Assembly (NCBI GenBank): GCA_947095585.1
Contig: OX352764.1
Coordinates: 71,753,536 to 71,817,535, forward strand
Direction: 5' to 3'
Length of the DNA stretch: 64,000 bases
Source of the DNA: Nephrocerus scutellatus
Taxonomy: Eukaryota; Arthropoda; Insecta; Diptera; Pipunculidae
A program made the position numbers and the translations under genes. Position 1 is the stretch's first letter; every line of letters begins with the position of its first letter. Shown here in pieces: positions 44,188 through 55,744 of the stretch. Below the pieces are notes generated by a model. It saw only the letters and a list, made by a program, of their open reading frames with translations. It did not search any database and was not told the origin of the DNA.

Positions 44188-44799
44188 TATATAAAACAAT
44201 AGTAAGACAACAGCCTGGTAAATTTAAAGAATTATTTTGAAGTGAAAAGATTACCATTTATTAAAAAAAATCTAACGAATTTGTATGCGACATTCTTAAG
44301 CGCTCACTCTCACTCTTTTCAATGTTAAGTTAATTTAATTCCACAAATGCTCTACCTGCTCACAGTAATTATATTTAATATTTTCTATTAGCCTTCCTCC
44401 TGGTGTGGTCTGGTCTGTGGTTACGGATCCTACGGCCAACGGCTAGTAATAACCATTAACCAAATTGGGAATGATAATTGGTTGCCACTTTCATTTATGT
44501 CAGACTTCTAAGCGAAGCCAACTTAGTAAGCGTCAGGCTATCTTATCACGACAGAGAATCACCATTTATGATAAAATTTGGAAAATTTAAATTAGGATGT
44601 TTTTACATTTTCTGAAAAATTAAAAAGCTTATCTGAGCGTATTTAAAGTTTAATGGGGAAAAACAGTGGGCTAATTTGGAGAATATCATAGAAAATTTCA
44701 TTTCGATTAAACCTAATCACCATCAATAAGCTCCGAACATGTGAAGGATTGATCTCTCGCCTCTTTCCAAAGTAAATGAATTAGAGCAAAGTGAAAGCT
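44188..44799. other. No feature seen
   Basis: AT-rich intergenic DNA with nothing recognisable. Confidence 0.4.
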
Positions 44800-45044
44800 T
44801 GTGTTGTGTTGTTGTTGTTGTGTTGTATATTTTTTCACACGAATAGAAGATACCTACAATTTAATACCGAATCCGAACGAAGAATTGAGTAGCTTTCCGT
44901 GACAATTTATTACTCTCGGACGTTTGCCAGACATTCGCGAGAGGTGGGACACCGTGAACAATACTTTTGGTGTTACTGGGATTCGAACCAAGAACCTCCT
45001 ACTCAGCAGCCGTACGATTATCCACTGAGCCCCGGCGCCCACCA
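44800..45044 (-). mobile_element. tRNA-derived SINE
   Basis: On the minus strand it starts GGTGGGCGCCGGGGCTCAGTG and has GGTTCGAATCCCAGTAACAC (B box), CACGGTGTCCCACCTCTCG and CGTCCGAGAGTAATAAATTG. The 3' tail is lost in a TGTTGTGTTG run (44801-44828). It belongs to the same family as the 42718 copy. Confidence 0.85.
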
Positions 45045-45150
45045 TTTAACCTTATTCGGACTTAATTCCGACCGTATATGCAGCTCACTCTACGTGTTGT
45101 ACAGGCCCTGTGGTGTGTAACGTTTAAATTGCCATAATAATAATACCAAT

Positions 45151-45370
45151 GCCCAGTTTCACAGTCTGTGCCAAACGGACGACACATCTATTTATCAATA
45201 ATCAACTGTGAACTGACAGACGTCATGAAAACAAATTATCAAAAATGCGAATGGAAACAACCCCAGTGAACATCAAACATTGAACAACTTAAGCGGGTAT
45301 CAACATTTGACTGTGAAACGCTACAAAGTTTTACCATTCGTTTAAACGGTCATGACTGTGGAACCGGGCC
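45151..45370. mobile_element. Small inverted-repeat element (MITE candidate)
   Basis: Left end GCCCAGTTTCACAGTC and right end, inverted, GCCCGGTTCCACAGTC give 16-bp terminal inverted repeats around 220 bp. The interior repeats related words (TGACTGTGAAACG). No coding sequence. A clear target duplication is not visible, so the superfamily is unknown. Confidence 0.55.
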
Positions 45371-46480
45371 TAATAGTCAAACCGTTAAAGTCAAACTTGT
45401 GACATAGTCAAAACTTATAAATGCCTTCTATCGATTCGACGTGAAGGTGCAGTCTGATTTTTTAACTAAACCAGTTGGTATGATTTTCATAGATCGACTT
45501 GTAAAAGTATTCAGCCAGCGGTACGTTCACAATGTTCGCAAAGCACCTCCGCCATAAATCTCGATTTGACCGCAAAGATATTTTTTAATTCTTGCTAGAG
45601 TTTACCTAAAAGCGTCCCAACCTCCCAACTATAAGTGCGTTTAGGGCAATTGAATAATTTTCTGGTGGTTTTCAGTAACTAAGCGAGCTTTCGTTTAACC
45701 AGAGCATTATGCGACAACTTTCTCTGGACTTGGTGACACTTATACTAGTATGTTACGCGATTATTAAAAAATCATTAAGCTGACATGCTTCATCATGCAT
45801 CACGGTTGACTCAATGCTAGTTGCCAGCATGTATACATTGAATACACGAAGATAACGATACAGCTTCCCGTATAATTGGTAGAGTATCTACTATCTGTAG
45901 GTACCGAATTGGCAAGCAAGTCAAGTCCTGTAAGTTACACCACCTGACTATGACTGTAGTTTCTCAGATTTCTTTTTTGACCTTATGATGGCCGAAGAAG
46001 GATGAGTAGTATCCCCTGATCTTAAGCTTAGACAGTGTATCAATTTTCGCGGTTCTGATGTTTGATGAGGGTGCAGGAAGGGTAACACTTTTTATACTGG
46101 GAGAGAGAGGGAGAGCCATCTACATACAAATCGGCAGCCGTCGGGAGGTCATAAGCATCCCGAATGAAGATAAACGCACAACAATTGCCCTATCGACCGT
46201 CAATGAATATGAAGGCATCTATTTCTGTATTGATTGTTAAATCTACTTTTAGAGTCACGAGTCTTCATGAAAGGGCAGTCACTTATAATAAAGCACACAT
46301 GCAGAAAAAACCTGTTTGCTGTAAAACGTTTTAAGAGTGATCATAATATGGTTGGTTTTGTTGTTGCAGCAACATGATTTAGTTGTTACAACTAAACAAT
46401 TTTCGTTGGATAGAAAGATTGTATGTTTGTTGGAATCATGTTGTTGTAAGAAACTTTTTTTGTAGAAATTAGAAAAAAAA
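45371..46480. other. No supported gene
   Basis: Mixed-composition intergenic DNA. A 60-codon frame at 46058-46240 (IQIGSRREVISIPNEDK) is unassigned and could be an eroded transposon. Confidence 0.35.
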
Positions 46481-46484
46481 ATAA

Positions 46485-46806
46485 AATAATATTCGGCGCG
46501 GCAGAGACCAGTTGCGGTGCAAGTCCTAGCCTATAGCTAGTAGAGCCTAGCTTTTCGCGACCATTTTTTGTGTTGTGCGAGTGGCATATTTTTGCACACA
46601 AATGGAAGGGGCCGTAGGTATATCCATATCCGAACGACGAATTGTGGCAAGCTTCCGTTGACAAGTTATTCCACTCTCGGTCGTTTTTCAGACATTCGCG
46701 AAAGGTTGGACCCTGAAAAATACTTTTGGTGTTTTCTGGCTGGGATTATAACAACAAACCTCCTGCTCTGGAGTCCATGAACTTTCCACTGAGTCACCGC
46801 GCCCAC
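46485..46806 (-). mobile_element. tRNA-derived SINE, long tail variant
   Basis: Minus-strand start GAGTGGGCGCGGTGACTCAGTG, decayed B box, body with CTTTCGCGAATGTCTG and GAGAGTGGAATAACTTGTC, and end AAAAGCTAGGCTCTAC with GCGCCGAATATTATT. The tail has an extra ~15 bp internal repeat (CCTAGCCTATAGCTAG) compared with other copies. Confidence 0.82.
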
Positions 46807-48420
46807 TCTTTGATACATGACTAAAATATATCAAAATACATGCAAAAACATAATATGTAAAATATGAGTTTAATAATGTTATATAAGATCAAATTTTAAT
46901 GATCATATTATCATGGTCTTATTTGCCATGTTTTTTTTTGTATCATCTTAAAATAGTTGCAGAAATTATTCAAAAAAGAACATAATCACTACAACCACTA
47001 AATGGTTGTCTTAAACATAAACAACTATTGATTACTCTGTTACCACAATCATATTATTTTGTAGCATTTAATAGTTGCAAGAACTATATAAACATACCCA
47101 TTTTGACAATTATATGATTGCTGCAATTATTTTATTTTCATTACAATCACTTGGCATTGTTACGACAAGTAACTATTTTCACAGTAAAACATATTATTGT
47201 CTTCAGAAAAACACTTTGTTTGCTGAATTCATGCTGCAACCATATTTTTTTCTGCGTGCAGTATGACATGGGAAAGTTAAAGTAAAACCTAAGGTATCCT
47301 GTTATTTGGAATCCAGATACTCGCAACTAGGCAACCTTATAGCCATGTGTCTATCGGCGTATGCTGTTCCATCTTGGATTAGGGAGCTGGTACGCGTATG
47401 ATTTTTACCTTAAAACTACAGCACATCAAACCACAGGTGTGGCTCCCACTATCCACCACCACGACGGAACAACACTTATTTTATCCAGATCAGATACCAT
47501 AGACGTTTCTTTGTGTGCTTTTTAAAATTTAATTTCTATGCTTTCTGCATAGAGCACACAATCACACAATATGCGCATCATTTATTGTTAACAAGTTCAA
47601 GTACATTTGCGTACTATCCTTGTGGATAATATGATTGCTTTCGATGACTTGAATGCCATAAATATGCTACAAATAATTAAAATTTTGAGTTTGCTGAAAA
47701 CAACATTAATAAAAAGAAAAGTATTTCCCTTTTTTGTTGTTGAATTAAAATTAGATGCTTAACGTAGATGAGGTGCTTCAATTGTTTTATTAGACGAAAT
47801 GTAAGCATTTTTTTGTATCTGGACAATTATTAAAGGTTACAATTTACAGACAAATTGTATCGATTTAAGAATATGCAAACGAATAAGTTTTTTGAAAATT
47901 ATTTTTTGAATTGCACTTAGCTTGATTTTTATGTGAAACAAGAGGCTACTTGAAAACCCCGCTTTTTATGTTGTCTCTTTAGGAATCGCTAAACGGTACC
48001 TGTAGTTTTATTTGAGGTAAATAAAACTTGAGCTTTTCATTATAAGAACAATTTTTGCGTCGCATTTACTTTACCTAGTGAATTACACGTCGGCAAACAT
48101 TTTTTTTACTTTTAACATCTTCTGCATGAAACAAATGATACTTCAGAAGTGAATTCAAAGTTTATGCATTTTTTGTTTCATTTTAGCATATTTTCACTTT
48201 TTTCATTTAACAACGTTTTCTGCATAAAAAACCGAAATAAATAAAACAAGTTAAAAGCAAAAGGTGATAACTCAGAAGTGAATAAAAATTTAATGCATTC
48301 CTTGTTTCGCTTTAGCACAACATAGACAAATAACTTATGAGAAAAGATGCCCATAATTTTGCAATATGAAAACTTTATCAAAGTCTCTACGAGCACTCTA
48401 CCTATACTCTCTATACTCTT
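46807..48420. other. Intergenic, no supported gene
   Basis: AT-rich. Frames at 47075-47266 and 48178-48396 have no motifs. Confidence 0.4.
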
Positions 48421-48424
48421 CCTT

Positions 48425-48650
48425 GAGCGCCGTAGGTCTAATGGTTAGTGTGTTAGACTTTTGAGCAGTAGGTTCGTGTTCAACTCCCAAAAATCATTTT
48501 CACGGTCCCACCTCTCGCGAATGTCTGATAAATGTCCGATAATAATAATAACTCTGTTACTGAATACTTATCAATACACTTTTCGGCAAAAATATAACGC
48601 GCACAAACCTAATGGTCGCGAAAAGCTTGACGTTGGATTATAACGATTTT
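48425..48650 (+). mobile_element. tRNA-derived SINE, second head type
   Basis: Starts GAGCGCCGTAGGTCTAATGG (A-box region), then GTTAGACTTTTGAGCAGTAG and GGTTCGTGTTCAACTC as B box. The body (TTTCACGGTCCCACCTCTCG, AATGGTCGCGAAAAGCTTG) is shared with the 42718 family. The tRNA-like head differs, so two heads share one body. Confidence 0.8.
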
Positions 48651-49164
48651 AAGGTAATGATGCTACTTAGGAAGATGACCAGCTTATGGATTCCATATAA
48701 TATTGAACAAATACAAAGCGACCGTGGGTCATCTATACTCAATTATATTTAAAAAAAACAGATCCATATTATTTCCAGCGAATGTGATATCCAAAAAGCA
48801 GTAAAAAATGTTTTTGTTCAACGATGGATGAACCAAAAATGTGCAAAAAAAAGTTAATTAGAGTTCACCCATTCCATTTAGACAAAAAAAAAAATATTCA
48901 CATAGGCATGAAACAACAACAATGCTTCAGCACTGTACTGAAAATCCAAGCGGATGATAAATTCGTTTTATGTATTTGATAATGCTTCCATTATGAAAAA
49001 AACGCCCATCACTCTTCCAACTTTTCACAATATATTAATTGCCTGGTGCATTCTAATTTATTCAATATGGCAGAAAGTGAATTATAATTATGGTAAATGG
49101 TTCACAAAAGAGAGAAGAGGGCACACAAAAATCTATATAAATAAAAAAGTAATATTGTGCGGTT
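48651..49164. other. No feature seen
   Basis: AT-rich. The 83-codon frame at 48954-49205 runs into a repeat and is not supported. Confidence 0.4.
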
Positions 49165-49460
49165 GTTATTTACGGAAACTCACATTTACCAACCGAATTA
49201 TATGAAATTTTTAATGTATATTATTGGCAGGTGGCAGAAGGTTAAAGGCTATAGTACCCTATAGTAAAATGGTAACATTTACAAACCGATTTTTATGAAA
49301 TTTTCAATGTATATTATTTACAAGTGGGGGAAGGTTATAGACTATTGTACATCCGTACTAATACTTTGTTTAAATGAAGGGGAATGTAAATTTACATTTA
49401 CACTATCACACACCAATATTTATGAAATTTTTAATCTTGGACGGTGGGGAAAGGTATAAC
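49165..49460 (-). repeat. Tandem array, inverse of 18891-19340
   Basis: Units contain ACATTTACAAACCGATTTTT, ATGAAATTTTCAATGTATAT and GTGGGGGAAGGTTATAG. It lies directly before a Helitron-like element. Confidence 0.75.
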
Positions 49461-49492
49461 CTATATATATATATATATCTAATATATAAAAA

Positions 49493-49897
49493 TCTCGTGT
49501 CACGGTGTTTGAGGCTCAACTACGCCGAAACGGCTTGACCGATTGTTATGAAATTTTTTATGTATGTTTGGTAGGTATGAGAATAGGTTTTAAAGTGAAA
49601 AAAATACCGCTGGGTGAAAAAACAAAACAAAAAGATTTGAGAACGACTGGACTGATTTCGCTATAGACCGAACATTGTTTTTGTGGTAGTATTTATGGAA
49701 CGATTTGGCTCAAATTCACACCATCTAATATTTAAATAAAAAGAAAGTCGTTGACAAAATTTGGACCGTGGGCGTGGCGTCAGTGGGTGGGAGGTCAGTG
49801 GGCGGTGGTCAGCGGGATGGGGCAGCCGGGAAACGCGGGTGTAAGTGGGCGTGGCGTCAGTGGGCGGGTGGGTAGCAAAGCGCCCGGGAACAGCTAG
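49493..49897 (+). mobile_element. Non-autonomous Helitron
   Basis: Starts after an A with TCTCGTGTCACGGTGTTTG and ends GCGCCCGGGAACAGCTAG before a T, which are the Helitron ends (5'-TC, 3'-CTAG, A/T target). The interior has GACCGATTGTTATGAAATTT and a G-rich direct repeat (GTGGGCGTGGCGTCAGTGGG twice, near 49768 and 49845). No coding frame. The sequence CGCCGAAACGGCTTGACCGA is of a type common near insect Helitron 5' ends. Confidence 0.75.
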
Positions 49898-49928
<31 letters not shown>

Positions 49929-50068
49929 TTATATATATATTTATATATATTTATATATATATTTATATATATTTATATATATATTTATATATATTTATAT
50001 ATATATTTATATATATTTATATATATATTTATATATATTTATATATATATTTATATATATATATTTAT
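49898..50068. repeat. TATATATTTATATA satellite
   Basis: A ~170-bp array of TATATATATTTATATATATT-like units, period about 20 and 26 bp. The plus-strand frame of alternating I/Y/L residues is a repeat artefact. Confidence 0.9.
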
Positions 50069-50189
50069 TTTCACCCCGGGGGTTCATGTGTGCGAGTAGC
50101 GAAGTGCACGGGATAAGTACGCGTGTTACATATATATGTTGCAATTTATTAAGCGTATGGACAAAGTTAAATAATCAAGTTGTATATTT

Positions 50190-52160
50190 TTTGTTTTTGT
50201 AAATATCATCATCATCATATTTGGCTCAATAACCGCGGTCCGATCATGGCCTTCCGCAAAATGTCTCTCCACCCGTCCCGATGTCATCCAGTTTTGCATC
50301 CCTAAACACTGGGCGTCCTGAATAGGCTTGTCCGGCCTCGATGTCATGTTCAATAAATCCTACCCAAACGACTTTCCGAGCAGGATCCTCTTCGTTCATG
50401 TAAGCTAGGTGTCCCACCCACCGGAGCCTACCGAGCTCTATTCTCTTCACGATGTCGATATCGCGGTAACGCTCGTAGATCTCATCATTATAGAGTCACC
50501 GGAATCGGTCTTCATCACATACGGGGCCAAGAATTCTCCGTAAGACTTTTCTCTCGAACACGGCTAAGTGGTCAATGCTTTTTGCTAGGCACCCAAATCT
50601 TGGATCCATATGTAAGTACTGGTATGAACATTGCCTAATATACCAGCAGCTTGGATGTTATGGTTAAGTTCCTCAGTAGGCTTTGTAGGCTTTAAGCAAC
50701 CATGCGCGTATTTCTGAATTATTGTATTTTGAAAGATTGCACTACTTGAAATTCACGCTTCACTATTTTAATTGAGGGACCAATGTTGGATCTTCTACTC
50801 GCAGACGTGTCCACCATGTACTTTGTTTTGCTGCCTAAGATTTCGTGCCGCCTGCTCGATCTGGATGAAAGCTTTCTGTGCAGCTCTTGGGATTCTACCA
50901 ACGATATCAATATCGTGTGCGTAAGCCAGTATCTGAATGGACTTATAGAAGCCATTACGTCTCGGATCACTTTCTCCAACGCCAGGTTGAAGAGGACAAA
51001 GGCCAGTCCATCCCCTTGTCGGAGCCCTTTGTAGATGTTTAATGGACTTGATAGTGACCCGGATATTTTTACTTGGCTTATAACGTTGGTAATGGTCAAC
51101 CTTCATAGTCGTGTCAGTTTATTTGGGATGCCAAATTCTCTCATGGCTTTATAATGTCCTACTCTGGCTATGCTATCATAGACGGCTTTAAATTCTATAA
51201 AATTATGGTGTAGTGAGTTTTGAATCTCTAGACATTTTTCCATCACCTGGCTAAGGGTGTAAATCTGATCAGTTGTTTATTTGTGCAGCTCTTGGGATTC
51301 TACCAACGATATCAATATCGTGTGCGTAAGCCAGTATCTGAATGGACTTATAGAAGCCATTACGTCTCGGATCACTTTCTCCAACGCCAGGTTGAAGAGG
51401 ACAAAGGCCAGTCCATCCCCTTGTCGGAGCCCTTTGTAGATGTTTAATGGACTTGATAGTGACCCGGATATTTTTACTTGGCTTATAACGTTGGTAATGG
51501 TCAACCTTCATAGTCGTGTCAGTTTATTTGGGATGCCAAATTCTCTCATGGCTTTATAATGTCCTACTCTGGCTATGCTATCATAGACGGCTTTAAATTC
51601 TATAAAATTATGGTGTAGTGAGTTTTGAATCTCTAGACATTTTTCCATCACCTGGCTAAGGGTGTAAATCTGATCAGTTGTTTATTTGCCTGGGATGAGG
51701 CCACACTGGTATGGACCAGTGATGACTTTAGCGTATCTTATACGCGGTACACAACAACGTTATACCACGATAATTGCTGCATTTTGTGATATCTCCCTTC
51801 TTATGTATAGGTCACAGGATAACTTTTCGCCAGTCTTCTGGCATTGACTCTTCCTCACATACTTGCAATATTATTTCATGAATTGCTTGGTGTAATGTGG
51901 GGCCTCCTATTTTAATCAGTTCCTGGGAATCTGGAATCCCATCTGAACCCATCTGATCCCATCTGATCCCGGCCCTTATAATTTTTGAGCCGATTTAACG
52001 CTCTACTAACTTCGTCTATGCTTGGTCGCGGCAGCACAGTATGGTCTTCGCTTATTGGTGGAGCCTCCAATTCCTCAGCTAGCTGGCCATTTAGCAACTC
52101 ATGAAAGTGCTCTTCCCATCGCTCTAAGATTCCTTTAAGATCGACGATCAAGTTATCATC
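50190..52160 (-). pseudogene. RTE reverse transcriptase with duplicated segment
   Basis: Blocks in order are ILERWEEHFHELLNG (52124-52080), ISEDHTVLPRPSIDEVSRAL, then VKISGSLSSPLNIYKGLRQG with DGLAFVLFNLALEKVIRDV, ILAYAHDIDIVGR (the YADD box here reads YAHD), TKYMVDTSAS, and the C-terminal RIELGRLRWVGHLAYM. The middle occurs twice because of the 405-bp duplication. As the duplication is a multiple of three it keeps frame, but it doubles the palm domain. Stops elsewhere break the ORF. Confidence 0.88.
50878..51687 (-). repeat. Perfect 405-bp tandem duplication
   Basis: 50878-51282 and 51283-51687 appear identical by eye from GTGCAGCTCTTGGGATTC to AGTTGTTTATTT. The join at 51283 is clean. It lies in the reverse-transcriptase part of the RTE element. 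Identity of both copies implies a very recent event or an assembly error. Confidence 0.92.
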
Positions 52161-52470
52161 TTTGTCTTAGCAGTATGTGCAACGCGGTGTATATTGCGTC
52201 TTACCGCGGACCCTTTGGTAGAACTTCCGCGCTTGGTGCGGTCCTTGCTCTCTGTACTGTTCCAGTTCACGGACGAGATTCTTCTCCCAGGCTGCTATCT
52301 TTCGCCGGTGAACTCTTTTTTCAGATCTTCTGAGCTCTTTATATTCATCTTCGCGTGACCGCGTTCTATGATATTGTTGCATTGCTCGGTACGCACCATT
52401 CTTACGTTCAGTCGCTAGCTTACATTCGTCATCGAACCAGTCATTCCGATCTCTACGACTTCCGCCTAAG
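52160..52470 (-). pseudogene. RTE endonuclease to RT linker
   Basis: The open minus-strand frame 52382-52167 reads QQYHRTRSREDEYKELRRSE and KRVHRRKIAAWEKNLVREL, with a W-F-D-D-E-C trace just upstream (52440-52425). This charged, helical stretch is typical of RTE proteins between the two enzyme domains. Confidence 0.8.
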
Positions 52471-52594
52471 ATGGAGTCAGCAGAACTAATGACAGTATTC
52501 TTAAGGCGTGTGCTTTCTCTTCTACGCCCGACATCTCAGCCCCAAGACTAACTCACCCTGCATTTAGGGCGAGTCCTATCGCTTGACTAGACTA

Positions 52595-52805
52595 GACTAG
52601 AAACCCCACCCCGTGCACATGATGTCTTGCATGACAGCTGGAATAGATGTCATAGTCTGGTTTTTGTATGACACCATTCCCTGTTCACCACAACTCCTGG
52701 ATTGCTGTTGTGTCAGCCTTTTATTTCGACAGGGTATCGGCCATCCGCTCTGCAGCTCGAGCTCTATACAGTGAGCGTACGTTCCATGAGAAAATTCTTA
52801 AATCG
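52595..52805 (-). pseudogene. RTE endonuclease, N-terminal part
   Basis: One frame on the minus strand gives LRIFSWNVRSLYRARAAERM, ADTLSK, a stop, ADTTAIQELWWTGNG, then DIYSSCHARHHVHGVGFLV. These are the N-x-R and Q-E blocks of APE-type endonucleases (N and E bind the metal). The G-D-x-N and S-D-H blocks are missing in this copy; they survive in the fragment at 34390-34880. Confidence 0.85.
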
Positions 52806-53059
52806 TTTAGCCCTTTTTGTTGCCGTGGTCGTCGTCGTTCATCAGTGTATCCGAGGCTGATTTTTGGTTCAGTAATAATAATTTTTTACGTGCGAGGTTA
52901 TTGGCCTCGCGCCAACATTACTTTAAAGGGAGGCGGCCACCACGTGGAGTTTTGATTTCACTTCTACCAGTCAGATATAGTTACGGCCACCTGCAGATCT
53001 GATGCATTTTGTGTTATTCCCCTATTCTGCTGATGGCTTACCGCCCGCCTCTTTTAAAT

Positions 53060-53280
53060 ATAAGTTCGTTTAAAATGAAGCTACTAGGTAATATCTTTGT
53101 ACATATATCTAAATACTCGTGCATACATATATATGTACATTTATATATATTGAAACAAAAATTTACAATTTTATGTTAACAATGGATTCTCGAAGCTAAG
53201 TTAGGTATGTTTTGTAAATCTAAGCTTCCAGGAAAATAACTGCAAAGTGCCTTCATCGATTTTAATTAAATTTTTTTAAA
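53060..53280. other. No feature seen
   Basis: AT-rich spacer with TATATA and CATATA words between an RTE element and a HINE fragment. Confidence 0.4.
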
Positions 53281-53414
53281 ATTAAACTTAACTTAGTACC
53301 CGATTTTTTTTAAATTTTATACACATGTGTATCTCCGATGGAAACACTTTTTGCAAAAATTTTGGAGTTGAATTTACACGAAAAAATTAAATTTTTATGG
53401 GCTGTTTTTTTATT
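53281..53414 (+). mobile_element. ACATG-HINE fragment
   Basis: One unit with TACACATGTGTATCTCCGAT, AACACTTTTTG and AATTTTGGAG, followed at once by the 3' end (GAATTTACACGAAAAAATTAA, TTTTTATGGGCTG). The AT stem AAAAATT/AATTTTT is intact here. Confidence 0.75.
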
Positions 53415-53439
53415 TTTTAAATTATTTTTTAAAAAAAAA

Positions 53440-54060
53440 ACAATTTTTTTACATTTTTTTTATTGTTTTTACACGCGCATCACGCGGCACGCGACACACG
53501 CGTCACAATTACTTTAAAACTAGTCCCATTAAATTCTGACTGGTAGAAGCCGAGACATACGAGTAAAAAAACAGTGACGAAAATGATTATCAATGAAAAT
53601 CGTCAGACTTGTTTTGCCGACTTCCCTTAAAAATAAAGTCCTAAATCTGTAACTTTAAGTTGGGATTAGTATTGAAAATCGTTCCTACCAAAAACTTTCC
53701 ACTACTATAGACACACGAGCTAATGTATTCTGCTTTGCGAGTGACTACACACACCCGTGTATGTATATTTAGTTGTAATTCAGTCTAAATAATAAGCGAT
53801 TTCGGAAGAAACCACATTTAACTTTGCAAGCCTTTAGACTTAAAAAAATCGATAGCAATGGGTAGATTGAGTATTTTTTCACTTTCCTCAGGGGAAGTTA
53901 CCCCTATTAATGAAAAAATTACGCCATCGCAAACCGAACGCTAAACAATTATTTTAAAACAAGTCCCTTCAAATTTTGACTGGTTGAAGCCGAGATATAC
54001 GACACGGCAAACAAACGGTACGAATGTACGTACAAACATACACACGCTCGCTGAAAAAAA
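53440..54060 (-). repeat. Interspersed repeat R3, inverse and partly duplicated
   Basis: Inverse of 20870-21145: it has CACGCGGCACGCGACACACG, ATTAAATTCTGACTGGTAGA, AGCCGAGACATACGAG, ACACGAGCTAATGTATTCTG and TTTAGTTGTAATTCAGTCTA. A second partial copy with AAATTTTGACTGGTTGAAGC is at 53945-54005. Confidence 0.7.
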
Positions 54061-54950
54061 TGAAATTTAGAGGGTTAATGTAAGTATGTGAGTGAATCCT
54101 TTTCTATTAACATGGTAAGTATTTTCCAAATGATTTATTGTAAAATTGAGTGAAAAATAGTATGAAGTGAGAACAAGTTATGAAAAACAGATTTTAGTAA
54201 AATAAAGAAATACTAAAGGTTTTGTTTTCTTTATAATTTTTAAAATACGAGTATTCAGGTTGGAAGTAAGGGCTGCAGTATATTTGATAAAATAATGGTA
54301 CATTCAACGTGAGTAAGTCGTAATACTCAAGCATTTAAATTGAAGTAGAATTTTTAATTTCTTCAAAGTTAATTAGTGAGTATTAGAAATATGAACTAAT
54401 TATTTCAGTTTTTCCTTTTGTTCTACTAACACTTATAGACACTACTTTTAACACATTTTTAACAACTTTAAAGGGGATTCGTTCAATTCAATTAGCAAGA
54501 AAGATTAGTGGAAAGCGTAACTCAAAAAATAATTGCTACGGCGTGCATAATATAAGTAGCACTAATTATCTTAGCAAACTAGTTGTTCTTTTTTCACTTG
54601 TTACTTATGCAAACTTGAGTATAATGGTGTTCGTGTCTGAACACATCGGTAACATCGGTTATGGCTATACGAATAACGTACCACGTTTTTTAGTTGTCTG
54701 CTTCTAAAAAGGATCACCTGAATCAGAGTCATTGAAAAACATATTTACTTCTGGATATTTGAGATGATAAAATAGGTATATTGTACTTCTTGTGCGGGGC
54801 GCTTTAACTCGAAAGAGATACACGCCGTAATAGTACTTAGCACTATGATTTTCATAAAAACTTATGAAATAAATGAATAATAGGGACTAAACGGGATCCA
54901 TGGTAGAGACGAGCTCGTCTCGAGCTTGAATTCGAAGAAGTGAGGACCAA
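54061..54950. other. Intergenic, no supported gene
   Basis: AT-rich, no recognisable feature. Confidence 0.4.
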
Positions 54951-55200
54951 GCAGCCGATAACAGCATGAAACCATAAATACGCGCACGGTAATTTAACCC
55001 AACAACGACTACTTTAATCTTTTAAAACTCCTTAAATCCAGAAATATAACCATAACATCCAAGTTTCCGGCGTATAAGGCAATAATATTCATACCAATAC
55101 CTACATGCCTACTCGAGACTTGGTTGTTTAATAAAAGGCACTCTGACCTCTTAGCGTCGTTCGATAGAAAAGTCTTGGGGGTAACTGTTGGCCCACCCGG
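54951..55200 (+). mobile_element. RTE LINE fragment, reverse transcriptase end
   Basis: GCAGCCGATAACAGCATGAA, ATACGCGCACGGTAATTTAA, CATAACATCCAAGTTTCC and CTGACCTCTTAGCGTCGTTC match 10740-10980 of the RTE element with many changes. The coding frame is destroyed. Confidence 0.85.
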
Positions 55201-55744
55201 ACCTATATAGATCTCAGCCATCTCACTGACTAATATAAGCTACTAAAGGCATTCGTTACTATTTCCACGGCCCGCGGTATACACAAAATAAAATTAGACT
55301 ACACTGGGCTTTGGCCTAAGTAAAGCTAACCGAAAAGCTTATATTTTTTGACTAAAGGTCGTTTAAAACTTACGTTGTAGGAAGATAAGTAATTAAAATG
55401 CTAGAGGAATCACTGGAAATCTTATTTATGTTTCGTGAAGTAAGTCAAGTATAGGCTGTCCAATATTATTTGAAACATTCCAAAATGGGCAGTAGAAATT
55501 CTGTTATGGAATATTTTCCTATTTATGCATTTTTGATTAAATAATGAAATTCATGAAGCGACTCTTACTCTAAAAACTATTCAACTGAGACTCCTAGTCG
55601 CAGTAAAGTTAATACGTGTACAATTTCCCACCTAACATTTCATCACATCATTTCTTAGCCTCATTACTTATTACTTCGTCTTATACAATTATTATTAATG
55701 TCATTATCAGGAAAAAATTCAAATATTAATGAGTAAAAGTCTTT
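55201..55744. other. No feature seen
   Basis: AT-rich spacer, no recognisable gene or repeat. Confidence 0.4.

Larger units (their letters stand above)
50190..53060 (-). mobile_element. RTE-type LINE, near full length but deleted and duplicated
   Basis: Read on the minus strand: 5' leader (53060-52810), endonuclease start (about 52805-52595), a deletion of the endonuclease centre near 52600-52560, linker (52470-52160), reverse transcriptase (52150-50700) and C-terminal end to about 50240. The tail is an ATG run at 50205-50222 after GAGCCAAAT. The reverse-transcriptase half matches the copy at 9464-11322. A perfect 405-bp tandem duplication lies at 50878-51687. All frames are broken. Confidence 0.9.

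Noticed and set aside
49845..50099. Open frame of alternating Ile-Tyr-Leu residues
   Set aside because: It is the translation of the TATATATTTATATA satellite and carries no signal of a gene.
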